64,000 nt of DNA from Polymorphobacter multimanifer (GTDB lineage: Bacteria > Pseudomonadota > Alphaproteobacteria > Sphingomonadales > Sphingomonadaceae), in the NCBI RefSeq assembly GCF_014205635.1, contig NZ_JACIIV010000008.1:62001-126000 (forward strand), given 5' to 3'. The notes beneath the pieces are model-generated. The model saw only the letters and a program-made list of their open reading frames with translations, made no database searches and was not told the origin of the DNA. The translations under genes and the position numbers were made by a program. This document shows positions 1 through 8,554 of this stretch, in pieces. Position 1 is the stretch's first letter. Each line of letters begins with the position of its first letter.

Positions 1-669
1 GGCGATGCCCAGCGTGAGCGGCACCCAGGCTGCAAGCACCCAGGGCCGCATCCAGCGCGCCCAGGCGGCGTCGGCCCTGCCTTCGAGCAAAGCGGCGACG
101 GCGAAGCTGAAGGTGACCGAAAAGCCGACATAGCCGAGGTAGAGCAGCGGCGGGTGGAAGACGAGGCCGGGGTCCTGCAGCAGCGGGTTGAGTTCGGAGC
201 CATCAAGGGGTGCGGGGTCGAGCCGCGCGAAGGGGTTGGAGGTGAAGATCGAAAAGGCGAGGAAGGCAGTGGTGATCATCGCCTGGATGCTGAGCGTGCG
301 CGCTTGCAGGCTGGCGCGCAGATTGTCTCCGAAAGCGGCAATGCCGGCGCCGAACAGCGCCAGGATGAGCACCCAGAGCAGCATCGAGCCTTCATGGTTG
401 CCCCATGTTGCAGCGAGGCGATAGGCGAGCGGCTGATCGAGCGCCGAATGCTGCGCCACCAGCGCCACCGAGAAATCGGCGCGCGCGAAGCTCGCCATCA
501 GAATGGCGAAGGCCAGCGCCAGAAGGGCGGCCTGCAGCTGCGCCGTGGTGCGGCCGAAATTCATCAGTGCGCTGTCTCCGCGGATGGCACCGACCATCGG
601 CAAAACCGCCTGTGCGGCGGCCACCAGAAACGCCAGAATAAGGGCAAACTGCCCGATTTCAGCCAGCAT
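1..669 (-). CDS. ccmF: Cytochrome c-type biogenesis protein CcmF, N-terminal part (runs off the window)
   Basis: This is the first 223 codons of a gene that continues beyond base 1, so no stop codon is seen. CcmF is the membrane haem lyase subunit of cytochrome c maturation system I and attaches haem to CxxCH motifs in the periplasm. The translation is strongly hydrophobic with several membrane helices. It carries the family signature WGNHEGSMLLW at residues 89-99 and the conserved PGLVFHPPLLYLGYVGF stretch near residue 170. The start at 669 (MLAEIGQFAL) matches the usual CcmF N-terminus; an in-frame ATG at 690 is possible, but the GGAAGG ribosome site falls between the two. The gene diverges from the multihaem redox operon at 862, whose decahaem subunit would be one of its clients. 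Confidence 0.9.
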   Translation of the reverse strand, partial: MLAEIGQFALILAFLVAAAQAVLPMVGAIRGDSALMNFGRTTAQLQAALLALAFAILMASFARADFSVALVAQHSALDQPLAYRLAATWGNHEGSMLLWVLILALFGAGIAAFGDNLRASLQARTLSIQAMITTAFLAFSIFTSNPFARLDPAPLDGSELNPLLQDPGLVFHPPLLYLGYVGFSVTFSFAVAALLEGRADAAWARWMRPWVLAAWVPLTLGIA

Positions 670-861
670 CGTGTGCCAGACCCTTCCCATTCTGCGGCGG
701 CTGCTTGAAACGGCGGCCGCGCTGCGTGCGTATGTGCCGCAAATCCTGTTGCCACTCTAGCCTGTCTGGCGCACGATGACAGCGGCGTGATTGGTCGCAG
801 CTTTTGTCCGTGCCCGAGCAGGGGGGCAGGGTAAAGGGGGAGCAGTGAGGGGCGGCGCACG

Positions 862-3390
862 ATGAGCGATTGCTACCGGATCGCCATCATTGGCTCCGGG
901 CCCGCGGGGCTGAGTGCAGCCGCGCGGGCCGCGGCGCTCGGGCTCAGCCATGTGCTGCTCGAGAAGACGGATCATCTCTCCGACACGATCTACAAGTACC
1001 AGAAGGGCAAGCATGTGATGGCGACGCCATCACAACTGGTGCTCCGCTCCGATCTCGCTTTCGACGCCGGCAAGCGCGAGACGGTGCTCGGACTGTGGGA
1101 CAACCAGACCGCCGACCACAAGGTGAATGTGCGGCGCCATGCCGAGATCAAGTCGATCGTGGGCACCGGCGACCCGATTCCCGGCTCGATCATGAAGACC
1201 GTGACGCGCAAGCGCGATGGCACCAGCGAAATTAAGGAGATGCAGCGCCTGGCGCCTCCCTACAAGCTTACACTGGCCGATGGCAGCGAAGTGATGGCCG
1301 AGACGGTGGTGCTGGCGATCGGCACCCAGGGCAATCCCAATCTCATGGGGTGCCCGGGGGGCAACCTGCCGCATGTGCAATATCAGCTCGACGATCCGGC
1401 GATGTACAATGACGAGCATATCTTCGTCATCGGCGGCGGCGACGCCGGGATCGAGAATGCGCTCGGGCTGGCCGGCGATGCGGCACAGGGCAATGTCGTC
1501 ACGCTCGTCAACCGTGGCGGCGAGTTCTCCACGGCCAAGGATGCCAATGTGAAGGCGCTGATGGCAGCACGCGACGCCGGGCGCATCTCGATCATGCTGG
1601 GCACCACGACGAGAAGCATAGAGCCCGGTTGGATCGTGCTCGAAACCGCCGATGGCGAGGTGCGCGCTCGCTGCGACCGGATCATCGCGCGCATGGGGTC
1701 GGCGCCGCCGCGCGGCTTTGTCGAAGCCTGTGGGGTGGAGTTTGCCTCGAACGACCGGCTGGCGTTTCCCAAGCTGTCGGCAGTGTTCGAATCGACAGCC
1801 CCCGGCATTTTCGTCATCGGGGCGCTCGCCGGCTATCCGCTCATCAAGCATTGCATGAACCAGGGGCATGATGTCGTCGAGTTCATCAACGGCAACACCA
1901 GCCTCAAGCCCGCCGACGAGCCGATTCTCGAAGCCAAGTTCGCCGGGCTGCCGGGCGGACGTTCCGTGGCGGACTGGCTCGAGCTGTTGCGGAGCAATGT
2001 CGGCATCCTGAACGGCATGAGCCCGCTGCAGATGCGCGAATTCATGCTCGACAGCCAGGCGCGGGCCTATCGCGCCGGTGACGTTATCTTCGAGCGCAAC
2101 GCGCCGGGTTCGTCGCTGTTCGGTATTGCCGAGGGGCAAGTGCTTGTAGAGGTGAACCCGAACGACCCGTCGATCACCGTGGGACTCGGCAAGGGCGAGA
2201 TCTTCGGCGAAGTGGGGCTGATTTCCGGGCGCAAGCGCGGCGCCACCATCCGCGCCGGCACCGACTGCATTCTTGTCGAAATCTCGCGCACCGCTGCCCT
2301 CAAGCTGATGAGCGCCGTGCCCAGCGCATCGCGCGAAGTCACCCGCGTCACCACTGAGCGCTCGTTGCTGCAGATCTTCAAATCGGGGCTCACTCCAGCC
2401 GATCTCAAGGATGCGGTGGCCGCCGCCAAGGTGGAAACCATGAAGGCGGGGCAGGCACTGATCAAGGAAGGTGAGGAGGGGGACGACATCTTCATCATCC
2501 GCTCCGGCTCAATGGTGGTGGAAAAGGCGATCGGCGGCAAGCCGGTGTTCCTGAGCTATGTGCCCGCCGGCTCCTATGTCGGCGAGATGGCAGTCATCGA
2601 TGGCGGGCGCCGCACTGCCACGGTGCGCGCAGCCGTGAAGAGCGATGTCATCCGCATCCCCGGCGAGGCGTTTCGGCCGCTGCTCGCCGCCAAGCCCGGC
2701 CTCACCGCCCGGCTGCGCGAAGAGATGTCGAGCCGCACCCAGCTCAACAGCTATATCGAATCGAAGAAGGACAGTTTCGAGGGCGTGGTGGACATGTACA
2801 CCGGCGTCGCCAATTTCCTGGTCGACAATGGCGTTGGCGAGGCCACCGATGTGCTGCTGATCGACGAGACGCTGTGCATTGGCTGCGACAATTGCGAAAA
2901 GGCCTGTGCTGACAGCCATGATGGCCTCAGCCGGCTCGATCGTGAAGCGGGGCGCACCTATGCGCATCTGCATGTGCCGACCTCGTGCCGGCACTGCGAG
3001 CACCCGCATTGCATGGCCGATTGCCCGCCCAATGCCATCCACCGCGGGCCGACCGGCGAAGTCTATATCGACGACACCTGCATCGGCTGCGGCAACTGCC
3101 AACGGAACTGTCCCTATGGCGTGATCCGCATGGACAAGGTGCCGCCCAAGCGGCCGTGGCTGATCAGCTGGATGCTCTTCGGCCAGGGGCCGGGGCCGGG
3201 CGAGCCCGGGCTCAAGTGGAAGAAGAAGCACGCCGACCCCGAAGCGCCCAAAAAGGCGATCAAGTGCGACATGTGCTCGGGCCAGTCCGGTGGCCCGGCC
3301 TGTGTGCGCGCCTGCCCAACTGGAGCCGCGATCCGCGTCAACCCCGAGCAATTCCTGTCGGTGGCGCTGCTCGACCGGAAGGGCGGCTGA
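862..3390 (+). CDS. FAD oxidoreductase fused to two cyclic-nucleotide-binding domains and a four-cluster [4Fe-4S] domain
   Basis: This 842-residue cytoplasmic protein appears to join three modules. Residues 1 to about 345 form a pyridine-nucleotide-disulphide-type flavoprotein: FAD motif GSGPAGLSAA near residue 11, a second dinucleotide motif VIGGGDAGIENA near 188 and a third conserved stretch GIFVIGALAGYP near 314. Residues about 395-500 and 515-625 are two cNMP domains, each with a phosphate-cassette-like motif (GEVGLISGRKRGATIRA near 445; GEMAVIDGGRRTATVRA near 574). Residues about 668-823 carry sixteen cysteines in the four-cluster ferredoxin pattern of DmsB/NrfC/HybA subunits. No N-terminal export signal is seen. 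The stop overlaps the start of the membrane gene (TGATG), so the two are translationally coupled. The likely role is electron transfer between NAD(P)H and a membrane partner, gated by cyclic nucleotide; that role is inferred, while the domains are visible. Confidence 0.85.
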   Translation: MSDCYRIAIIGSGPAGLSAAARAAALGLSHVLLEKTDHLSDTIYKYQKGKHVMATPSQLVLRSDLAFDAGKRETVLGLWDNQTADHKVNVRRHAEIKSIVGTGDPIPGSIMKTVTRKRDGTSEIKEMQRLAPPYKLTLADGSEVMAETVVLAIGTQGNPNLMGCPGGNLPHVQYQLDDPAMYNDEHIFVIGGGDAGIENALGLAGDAAQGNVVTLVNRGGEFSTAKDANVKALMAARDAGRISIMLGTTTRSIEPGWIVLETADGEVRARCDRIIARMGSAPPRGFVEACGVEFASNDRLAFPKLSAVFESTAPGIFVIGALAGYPLIKHCMNQGHDVVEFINGNTSLKPADEPILEAKFAGLPGGRSVADWLELLRSNVGILNGMSPLQMREFMLDSQARAYRAGDVIFERNAPGSSLFGIAEGQVLVEVNPNDPSITVGLGKGEIFGEVGLISGRKRGATIRAGTDCILVEISRTAALKLMSAVPSASREVTRVTTERSLLQIFKSGLTPADLKDAVAAAKVETMKAGQALIKEGEEGDDIFIIRSGSMVVEKAIGGKPVFLSYVPAGSYVGEMAVIDGGRRTATVRAAVKSDVIRIPGEAFRPLLAAKPGLTARLREEMSSRTQLNSYIESKKDSFEGVVDMYTGVANFLVDNGVGEATDVLLIDETLCIGCDNCEKACADSHDGLSRLDREAGRTYAHLHVPTSCRHCEHPHCMADCPPNAIHRGPTGEVYIDDTCIGCGNCQRNCPYGVIRMDKVPPKRPWLISWMLFGQGPGPGEPGLKWKKKHADPEAPKKAIKCDMCSGQSGGPACVRACPTGAAIRVNPEQFLSVALLDRKGG

Positions 3391-4370
3391 TGGCGACGCG
3401 GGCGCCCCGGACGATGAGCGGCAAACAGGAATCCCGCGCAATGCGCGGCAAACAGGAATCCCGCGCAATGCGCGGCAAACAGGAATCCCGCGCAATGCGC
3501 GGCAGGGCGGTGACGCGGGCGCCGCGCGACATTGCGCATGAAGGCTTCCTCACCCACGGCCGGATGCGCTGGGCGAAGGTAGCCGGCGGCCTGTCGGTCC
3601 TCGCGATCGTCGCCTATGCGCTCGTCGACCAGACGCCGCGGCCCAATGGCGGCACGGCGCTGGGCTATCTGCTCGGCACGCTGGGCCTGCTTCTCATCGT
3701 CTGGCTCAGCACGATCGGCCTCAGGAAGCGCATCATCACCACAAAACCCTATTCCCTGAAGGCGTGGACGAGCGCGCATGTCTATCTCGGGTTGTCGCTG
3801 ATCGTCATCGGCACGCTGCACGCGGGCTTCCAGCTGGGCTGGAACGTGCACACGCTCGCCTGGGTGCTGATGATGCTGGTCATCGTGTCGGGCATCTATG
3901 GCGTGGTTGTCTATGCCCGGTTGCCTGCCCAGCTTTCGGCCAATCGCAACGAGGCTACCCAGCCACAGATGCTGGAGGCGATCCGCACGCTCGACCGGCA
4001 GCTCGATACAGCCGCACAGCCGCTGGCCAGGGCCGAGGCCGATCTGGTGCGGCTGAGCCTCGAGGAGTGCGAAGTGTCCGGCGGTCTGTGGCAGCGGTTG
4101 ACCGCCCGCCACCCGAGGTGCGGCAATGCGCGGGCCCGGGACGCCATCCAGGGCCTGGTCAACGAGCAGATGCGGCGGGCGAAGCCCGACCCGGCGCTGA
4201 CCCAGATCCTGTTCCTGCTCGAGCGCAAGGATGCAGCCCTGGCGCAAGCGCGGCGCCATATCCGCATGAAGACCCAGCTGGAAATCTGGCTGTATCTGCA
4301 TGTGCCGATGACGATCGCGCTTCTGGTGGCGCTCACCGCGCACGTCCTCAGCGTGTTCATCTACTGGTGA
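3390..4370 (+). CDS. Dihaem cytochrome b-like membrane protein with a repeat-bearing N-terminus
   Basis: The protein has 326 residues. The start at 3390 overlaps the upstream stop (TGATG); the open frame continues further upstream, but that part is the shadow of the flavoprotein gene. Membrane helices are seen at about residues 62-80, 90-108, 128-147, 152-175 and 303-325. Two helices each carry a histidine pair 14 residues apart (H130/H144 and H304/H318), the spacing expected for two b-type haems. Between them, residues 185-295 form a charged helical segment. The first 55 residues are basic and include three identical 9-residue repeats. It probably passes electrons between the cytoplasmic Fe-S flavoprotein and the periplasmic decahaem protein. 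No close named family was recognised, and haem binding is inferred from the histidine spacing. Confidence 0.7.
   Translation: MATRAPRTMSGKQESRAMRGKQESRAMRGKQESRAMRGRAVTRAPRDIAHEGFLTHGRMRWAKVAGGLSVLAIVAYALVDQTPRPNGGTALGYLLGTLGLLLIVWLSTIGLRKRIITTKPYSLKAWTSAHVYLGLSLIVIGTLHAGFQLGWNVHTLAWVLMMLVIVSGIYGVVVYARLPAQLSANRNEATQPQMLEAIRTLDRQLDTAAQPLARAEADLVRLSLEECEVSGGLWQRLTARHPRCGNARARDAIQGLVNEQMRRAKPDPALTQILFLLERKDAALAQARRHIRMKTQLEIWLYLHVPMTIALLVALTAHVLSVFIYW
3420..3500 (+). repeat. Three perfect 27-bp tandem repeats inside a coding region
   Basis: Three identical 27-base units occupy 3420-3446, 3447-3473 and 3474-3500. Each encodes GKQESRAMR in frame. Every unit contains the near-perfect palindrome CCGCGCAATGCGCGG (7-base arms), part of which spans the unit boundary. 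Perfect identity indicates recent expansion or active homogenisation. There are no spacers, so it is not a CRISPR array. Confidence 0.95.
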
Positions 4371-4377
4371 TGGCCAA

Positions 4378-6360
4378 ATGAGCTTTATCGTCCGCCAGAT
4401 TGCCAAGCGCGCCGATGGAGGCGACATCATCCGCACGCGGTCGCTGGCGGCGCCCGAGATCAGCGTCGGCCGCGGCACCGATTGCGATATCCAGTTGGCG
4501 GACCTTGGAGTCATGCTGCGCCACGCCAAGCTGACACGGCTGGCGGGAGGGCTGGTGGCGGTGGAAGCAACCGGCGGCATTCCGCTGGAGATCGACGGCA
4601 AGTTCGTCAACCGAGCCGAGCTGCGAGTCGCCGAGCGCCCCATCATCAACCTCGCCAGTCACCGTCTGACGCTCGAGCCCGGTGACGCGGCCGATGACGT
4701 GGCGATCACGGCCGAGCGGGTAATTGCCGCCAGCGACGCCGCCGACGCCACTGCGGAGAACGAGATCTTCTCGCTCAAGGGCACGCTGCCGACCAAGCGG
4801 GCGATGGCCTGGACGCTTGGGCTGGTGGTCCTGCTGTTCGGGCTGGCGCTGCCGGTGTTCACCATGCTCGGCCGCGGCAATGTCGATCTGCCGGTGGACA
4901 TGGTAGCAGACGCCGCGCGGCCGATTCCGGTGGCGGTGCGGTCCGGCCTGCAGCCTGCACTGGGTGTAACGCCGGCGGCGGCGCGGACCGCGATGCAGCC
5001 CGATATCGTGTGGACCAGCGGGCCCATGTCGGGCGCGCATGCCGGCATCACCAACAGCTGCGGCGCTTGCCACCAGGCGGCGTTCGTCTCGACCACCGAT
5101 GCCGCCTGTACCGCGTGCCACAAGCCGAGTGCGGTGCCCGACCATGCCGCCGCCGACCGGATGGCGCGCGGGCGCTTCATCCCCAGCGGTGGGCTGGCGG
5201 CCGTGGAAGCCGGAATCCAAAGGGCAGTCGGGCTGGAAGAAGGCCGCTGTGCCGGCTGCCACAAGGAGCATGAAGGCCCCGGCGGTGCGCTGATGGTGGC
5301 GCAGAGCTTCTGCACCGATTGCCACACCGGGCTCGATGCACGGCTGACCGATGCGCGCATCGCCAATGTCGAAGGCTGGGAGAAGCATCCGCAGTTCAAG
5401 GCGACGCTGGTCGCTGCGGCTTCGGAAACGGCACCGCGCTTCGAACGGGTATCGCTCGATTCCCGGCCCAAGGAGGCCTCGGGGCTGATCTATCCGCATG
5501 AACTCCACATGTCGAAGACCAACAGCGTGGCGAACATGGTGCTGAAGCAGGGCCTGCCCGCCAGAGACGGCGCGTTGGGTTGCAACTATTGCCATGTGGC
5601 CGACAGCGATGGTGAGCGCTTCAAGCCGATCGAGATGGAGGCCAATTGCAGTGCCTGCCATGATCTGGCCTTTGCCCGCGATGGTGGCGTGGTACGCACG
5701 CTTCCGCATGGCAAGGCGCCGCAGGTGGCGGGGATCGTTCGGGATTTCTATTTGTCGCAGGCAGTGGCACCGCGTGCCAACGTGCAGCGGCTGGCGTTCG
5801 AGCGACGCGCCCCGGGGCGCATGGCCGAAGTGGAGGCGCAGCAGCTGCGGCTTTCGGGCATCGGCAATGCACGCAGCCGTGCCGAGGCGGCGGTGGATCA
5901 GATCTTCATCAAGGATGGTGTCTGTGGCGATTGCCATCAGGTGGAGCGGACGGGCGCGCCCCATCTGGCGGAACGCTGGAAGGTGATGCCGGTGACGATC
6001 AACGACCATTATCTCCCCAAGAGCCGCTTTCCGCACAGGAAGCACGACAGCTATGACGGGAAGACCGGCGATGCAGCGTGTGTGGCATGCCACAAGGGGG
6101 TGCCGACCTCGAAGGTGGCAACCGATGTGCTTCTGCCGCCGGTTGCGCAGTGCCGCGACTGCCACGGATCGAGCAACGTGAAGACCAATGTCGCTGCCAG
6201 CTGCGACACCTGCCATGGCTTTCACTTCGGCACGGATGGACCCGCCGCAACGCCGATCAAGGTTGCGGCGAGCACCGCACCCGCTGGCCACCGCAGCACC
6301 GGCAGTCGCTGGTCACCGTCGGCGCCCGCCGGCCCGGCGCAGGTCCGGGCGGGCGGATGA
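4378..6360 (+). CDS. FHA domain-decahaem cytochrome c fusion, membrane anchored
   Basis: The protein has 660 residues and starts seven bases after the membrane gene. Residues 1 to about 105 resemble a forkhead-associated domain (ISVGRGTDCDIQLAD near residue 29, then RHAKL), a module that normally binds phosphothreonine and would sit in the cytoplasm. A single membrane helix follows at about residues 141-163. The rest is predicted periplasmic and contains ten CxxCH haem sites (CGACH, CTACH, CAGCH, CTDCH, CNYCH, CSACH, CGDCH, CVACH, CRDCH, CDTCH) plus further histidines that could be distal ligands. It fits the broad cytochrome c3/multihaem class. The C-terminus is a low-complexity Ala/Pro/Gly tail. 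With its neighbours it would form a cytoplasm-to-periplasm electron conduit. The electron acceptor or donor is unknown. Confidence 0.85.
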   Translation: MSFIVRQIAKRADGGDIIRTRSLAAPEISVGRGTDCDIQLADLGVMLRHAKLTRLAGGLVAVEATGGIPLEIDGKFVNRAELRVAERPIINLASHRLTLEPGDAADDVAITAERVIAASDAADATAENEIFSLKGTLPTKRAMAWTLGLVVLLFGLALPVFTMLGRGNVDLPVDMVADAARPIPVAVRSGLQPALGVTPAAARTAMQPDIVWTSGPMSGAHAGITNSCGACHQAAFVSTTDAACTACHKPSAVPDHAAADRMARGRFIPSGGLAAVEAGIQRAVGLEEGRCAGCHKEHEGPGGALMVAQSFCTDCHTGLDARLTDARIANVEGWEKHPQFKATLVAAASETAPRFERVSLDSRPKEASGLIYPHELHMSKTNSVANMVLKQGLPARDGALGCNYCHVADSDGERFKPIEMEANCSACHDLAFARDGGVVRTLPHGKAPQVAGIVRDFYLSQAVAPRANVQRLAFERRAPGRMAEVEAQQLRLSGIGNARSRAEAAVDQIFIKDGVCGDCHQVERTGAPHLAERWKVMPVTINDHYLPKSRFPHRKHDSYDGKTGDAACVACHKGVPTSKVATDVLLPPVAQCRDCHGSSNVKTNVAASCDTCHGFHFGTDGPAATPIKVAASTAPAGHRSTGSRWSPSAPAGPAQVRAGG

Positions 6361-6490
6361 CATTGCGGACGCTCGACATCTCGCACAGTCTTGCACCGGT
6401 TGATGTTGCGGTAACGAATCTGATGCGTCATCCTGTCCTCGCGCTGCGTATCTGGCCAGACACGAGTGGCGGGGGGAACGGGCTGGTCCG

Positions 6491-7354
6491 ATGCTGATTG
6501 CTCAGGTCACAGACATTCATCTGGGCTTCCAGCCGGATGACCCGGCGGAACTCAACCGCAAGCGCTTCGACGATGTGGTGAAGACGCTGCTGGCGCTTTC
6601 GCCGCGCCCCGATCTTCTGCTTGCCACCGGGGATATCACCGAGCATGGCACGATCGCCTCTTACGAGACATTCAAGGCGCTGTGCGATGCGCTGCCGTTC
6701 CCGACACTTCCGGCACTCGGCAATCACGATGATCGCGGCAATTTTTTCAAGGTGTTCCCCGACTCTCCGCGTGTCGGCGGCTTCCTGCAATATTGCTATG
6801 ATGCCGGACCGCTGCGGGTGGTCGTGCTCGACACGCTCGAGGAGGGGCGCCACGGCGGCAGCCTGGATGCAGGCCGTGCCGCCTGGCTCGATGCCCGGCT
6901 TGCGGAAGACGCACGGCCAACGATCGTCGTGCTGCACCACCCACCGATCGAGACCGGCAATGGGTGGATGACCGAGGATCTTGATGCAGGGTGGGTGGAG
7001 CGGCTGCGGGCTGTCGTGGAGAAGCATTCGCATATCATCCGGCTGGTCACCGGACATCTGCACCGCGCCATCGTCACCGGCTGGGGCGGCACTACGCTGG
7101 CGGTGTGTCCATCATCCGCGCCGCAGGTAGCGATCGACTTTCGCGAGCTTGATCCCGAAATGCCCGATGGCCGGGACATGATCGTGGCGGAAGGGCCGGG
7201 GTTTGCGCTGCATTACTGGACAGGCCGCGATCTCGTCACCCATTTCGGATCGGGTGGCGAGCATCCGGTGCTGGCACGCTACAATGCGCGGATGCAACCG
7301 ACGGTGCGCCACATTCTCGCCGAGCGGGTCGGCGAGAGCTGGGGGCACGACTGA
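6491..7354 (+). CDS. CpdA-like metallophosphoesterase (probable 3',5'-cyclic nucleotide phosphodiesterase)
   Basis: The protein has 287 residues with the calcineurin-like metal motifs in order: DIH near residue 8, GDITEHG near 46, GNHD near 77, VLHHPP near 150 and GHLHR near 187. This set and spacing match class III cyclic-nucleotide phosphodiesterases (CpdA), which hydrolyse cAMP or cGMP using two metal ions in the cytoplasm. It lies 130 bases downstream of the redox operon that contains two cyclic-nucleotide-binding domains, so a shared signal is plausible. Other members of this fold act on other phosphoesters, so the substrate is not certain. Its stop codon directly abuts the stop of dnaN on the other strand, with no base between them. 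Confidence 0.8.
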   Translation: MLIAQVTDIHLGFQPDDPAELNRKRFDDVVKTLLALSPRPDLLLATGDITEHGTIASYETFKALCDALPFPTLPALGNHDDRGNFFKVFPDSPRVGGFLQYCYDAGPLRVVVLDTLEEGRHGGSLDAGRAAWLDARLAEDARPTIVVLHHPPIETGNGWMTEDLDAGWVERLRAVVEKHSHIIRLVTGHLHRAIVTGWGGTTLAVCPSSAPQVAIDFRELDPEMPDGRDMIVAEGPGFALHYWTGRDLVTHFGSGGEHPVLARYNARMQPTVRHILAERVGESWGHD

Positions 7355-8473
7355 TCAGACGCGCATCGGCATCAGCACGTAGAGAGCTTTCGAGGTGTCG
7401 GACTCGCGGATGAGTGTGGGAGCGGCGGCATCGGCCAGATGCACATCGACCGAATCCGACCCGACCTGACCGAGAATATCGAGCAGATACCGATAGTTGA
7501 AGCCGACCTCGATCGCATCCGACGCATAGTCCGCCGACACTTCTTCGGACGCGGTGCCATTCTCCGGGCTGGTGACCGAAAGCGTCACCTTGCCGGCGCT
7601 GAGCGCAAGCTTGACCGCGCGGGTCTTCTCGGTAGTGGCGATCGCGGCAACGCGGTCCACGCCTTCGGCGAGGCTGCGGGTGTCGACCACCAGCCGCTTG
7701 TCGTTGGCGGTGGGGATGACGCGGCTGTAATCGGGGAAGGTGCCGTCGATCAGCTTCGAAGTGAGCGTGGCCTCGCCCGAGAAGCGGAAACGGATCTTCG
7801 AGGTGGACAGCGCAATCTCGATCGGCGCATCGGCGGCGAGCTCGTCGATGAGCTTGCGGACCTCGGCCACGCATTTGCGCGGCACGATGACGCCGGGCAT
7901 GCCGGCGGCGCCCTCGGGCAGGTCGAGCTCGATCCGCGCCAGCCGGTGGCCGTCGGTCGCGACGGCGCGGAGCTTGTTCAGCCCGTCGGGGGCGTGGACG
8001 TAGATGCCGTTGAGATAGTAGCGGGTTTCCTCGGTGGAGATGGCGAAGCGGGTGGCGTCGATCAGCTCGCGAAGGGCAGCCGCAGTGAGGGTGAATTGCG
8101 TCGGCAGCTCGGTTTCGGCGATCACCGGGAAATCGTCGCGCTTCAAGGTGGCGAGGCTGAAGCGGGCGCGGTTGGCGACGACGCTCATCCGGTCGCCGGA
8201 GGTGGCCAGCTCGACCTGGGCGCCTTCGGGCAGCTTTCGGACAATGTCGAACAGCGTGTGCGCCGAGGCGGTGGTGGCGCCGTTGAGGTCGATCTGCGCC
8301 GGGATGGTCTCGACGATCTGCAGATCGAGATCGGTCGCCATCAGCCGCAGGCCATCGCTGCGGGCCTCGATGAGCACGTTCGACAGGATGGGGATGGTGT
8401 TGCGACGCTCGACGACCGACTGCACATGGGCGAGACATTTCAACAGCGTAGCGCGTTCGACCGTGGCCTTCAT
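7355..8473 (-). CDS. dnaN: DNA polymerase III beta subunit (sliding clamp)
   Basis: The protein has 372 residues, the normal length for the ring-shaped clamp that tethers the replicative polymerase. It begins MKATVERATLLKCLAHVQSV and ends in the typical VLMPMRV. Conserved internal stretches include ATDGHRLA and LNGIYVH. The open frame extends far upstream of 8473, but that extension is antisense to the phosphatase and thiolase genes; the ATG at 8473 gives the canonical N-terminus. No dnaA or recF lies beside it, so it is not in the usual origin cluster here. It diverges from the phosphatase gene at 8555 across 81 bases. Confidence 0.96.
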   Translation of the reverse strand: MKATVERATLLKCLAHVQSVVERRNTIPILSNVLIEARSDGLRLMATDLDLQIVETIPAQIDLNGATTASAHTLFDIVRKLPEGAQVELATSGDRMSVVANRARFSLATLKRDDFPVIAETELPTQFTLTAAALRELIDATRFAISTEETRYYLNGIYVHAPDGLNKLRAVATDGHRLARIELDLPEGAAGMPGVIVPRKCVAEVRKLIDELAADAPIEIALSTSKIRFRFSGEATLTSKLIDGTFPDYSRVIPTANDKRLVVDTRSLAEGVDRVAAIATTEKTRAVKLALSAGKVTLSVTSPENGTASEEVSADYASDAIEVGFNYRYLLDILGQVGSDSVDVHLADAAAPTLIRESDTSKALYVLMPMRV

Positions 8474-8554
8474 CGATGTTCCTTGGTTTTGGCAGGGCCG
8501 TGATTGTTTTGCGGCACTATAGCGGGTGCGGTGTGCCGTGCTAGGGGTTCCCCC

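Noticed and set aside
3420-3500. CRISPR-like repeats
   Set aside because: Units are directly joined, without spacers, and encode an in-frame peptide.
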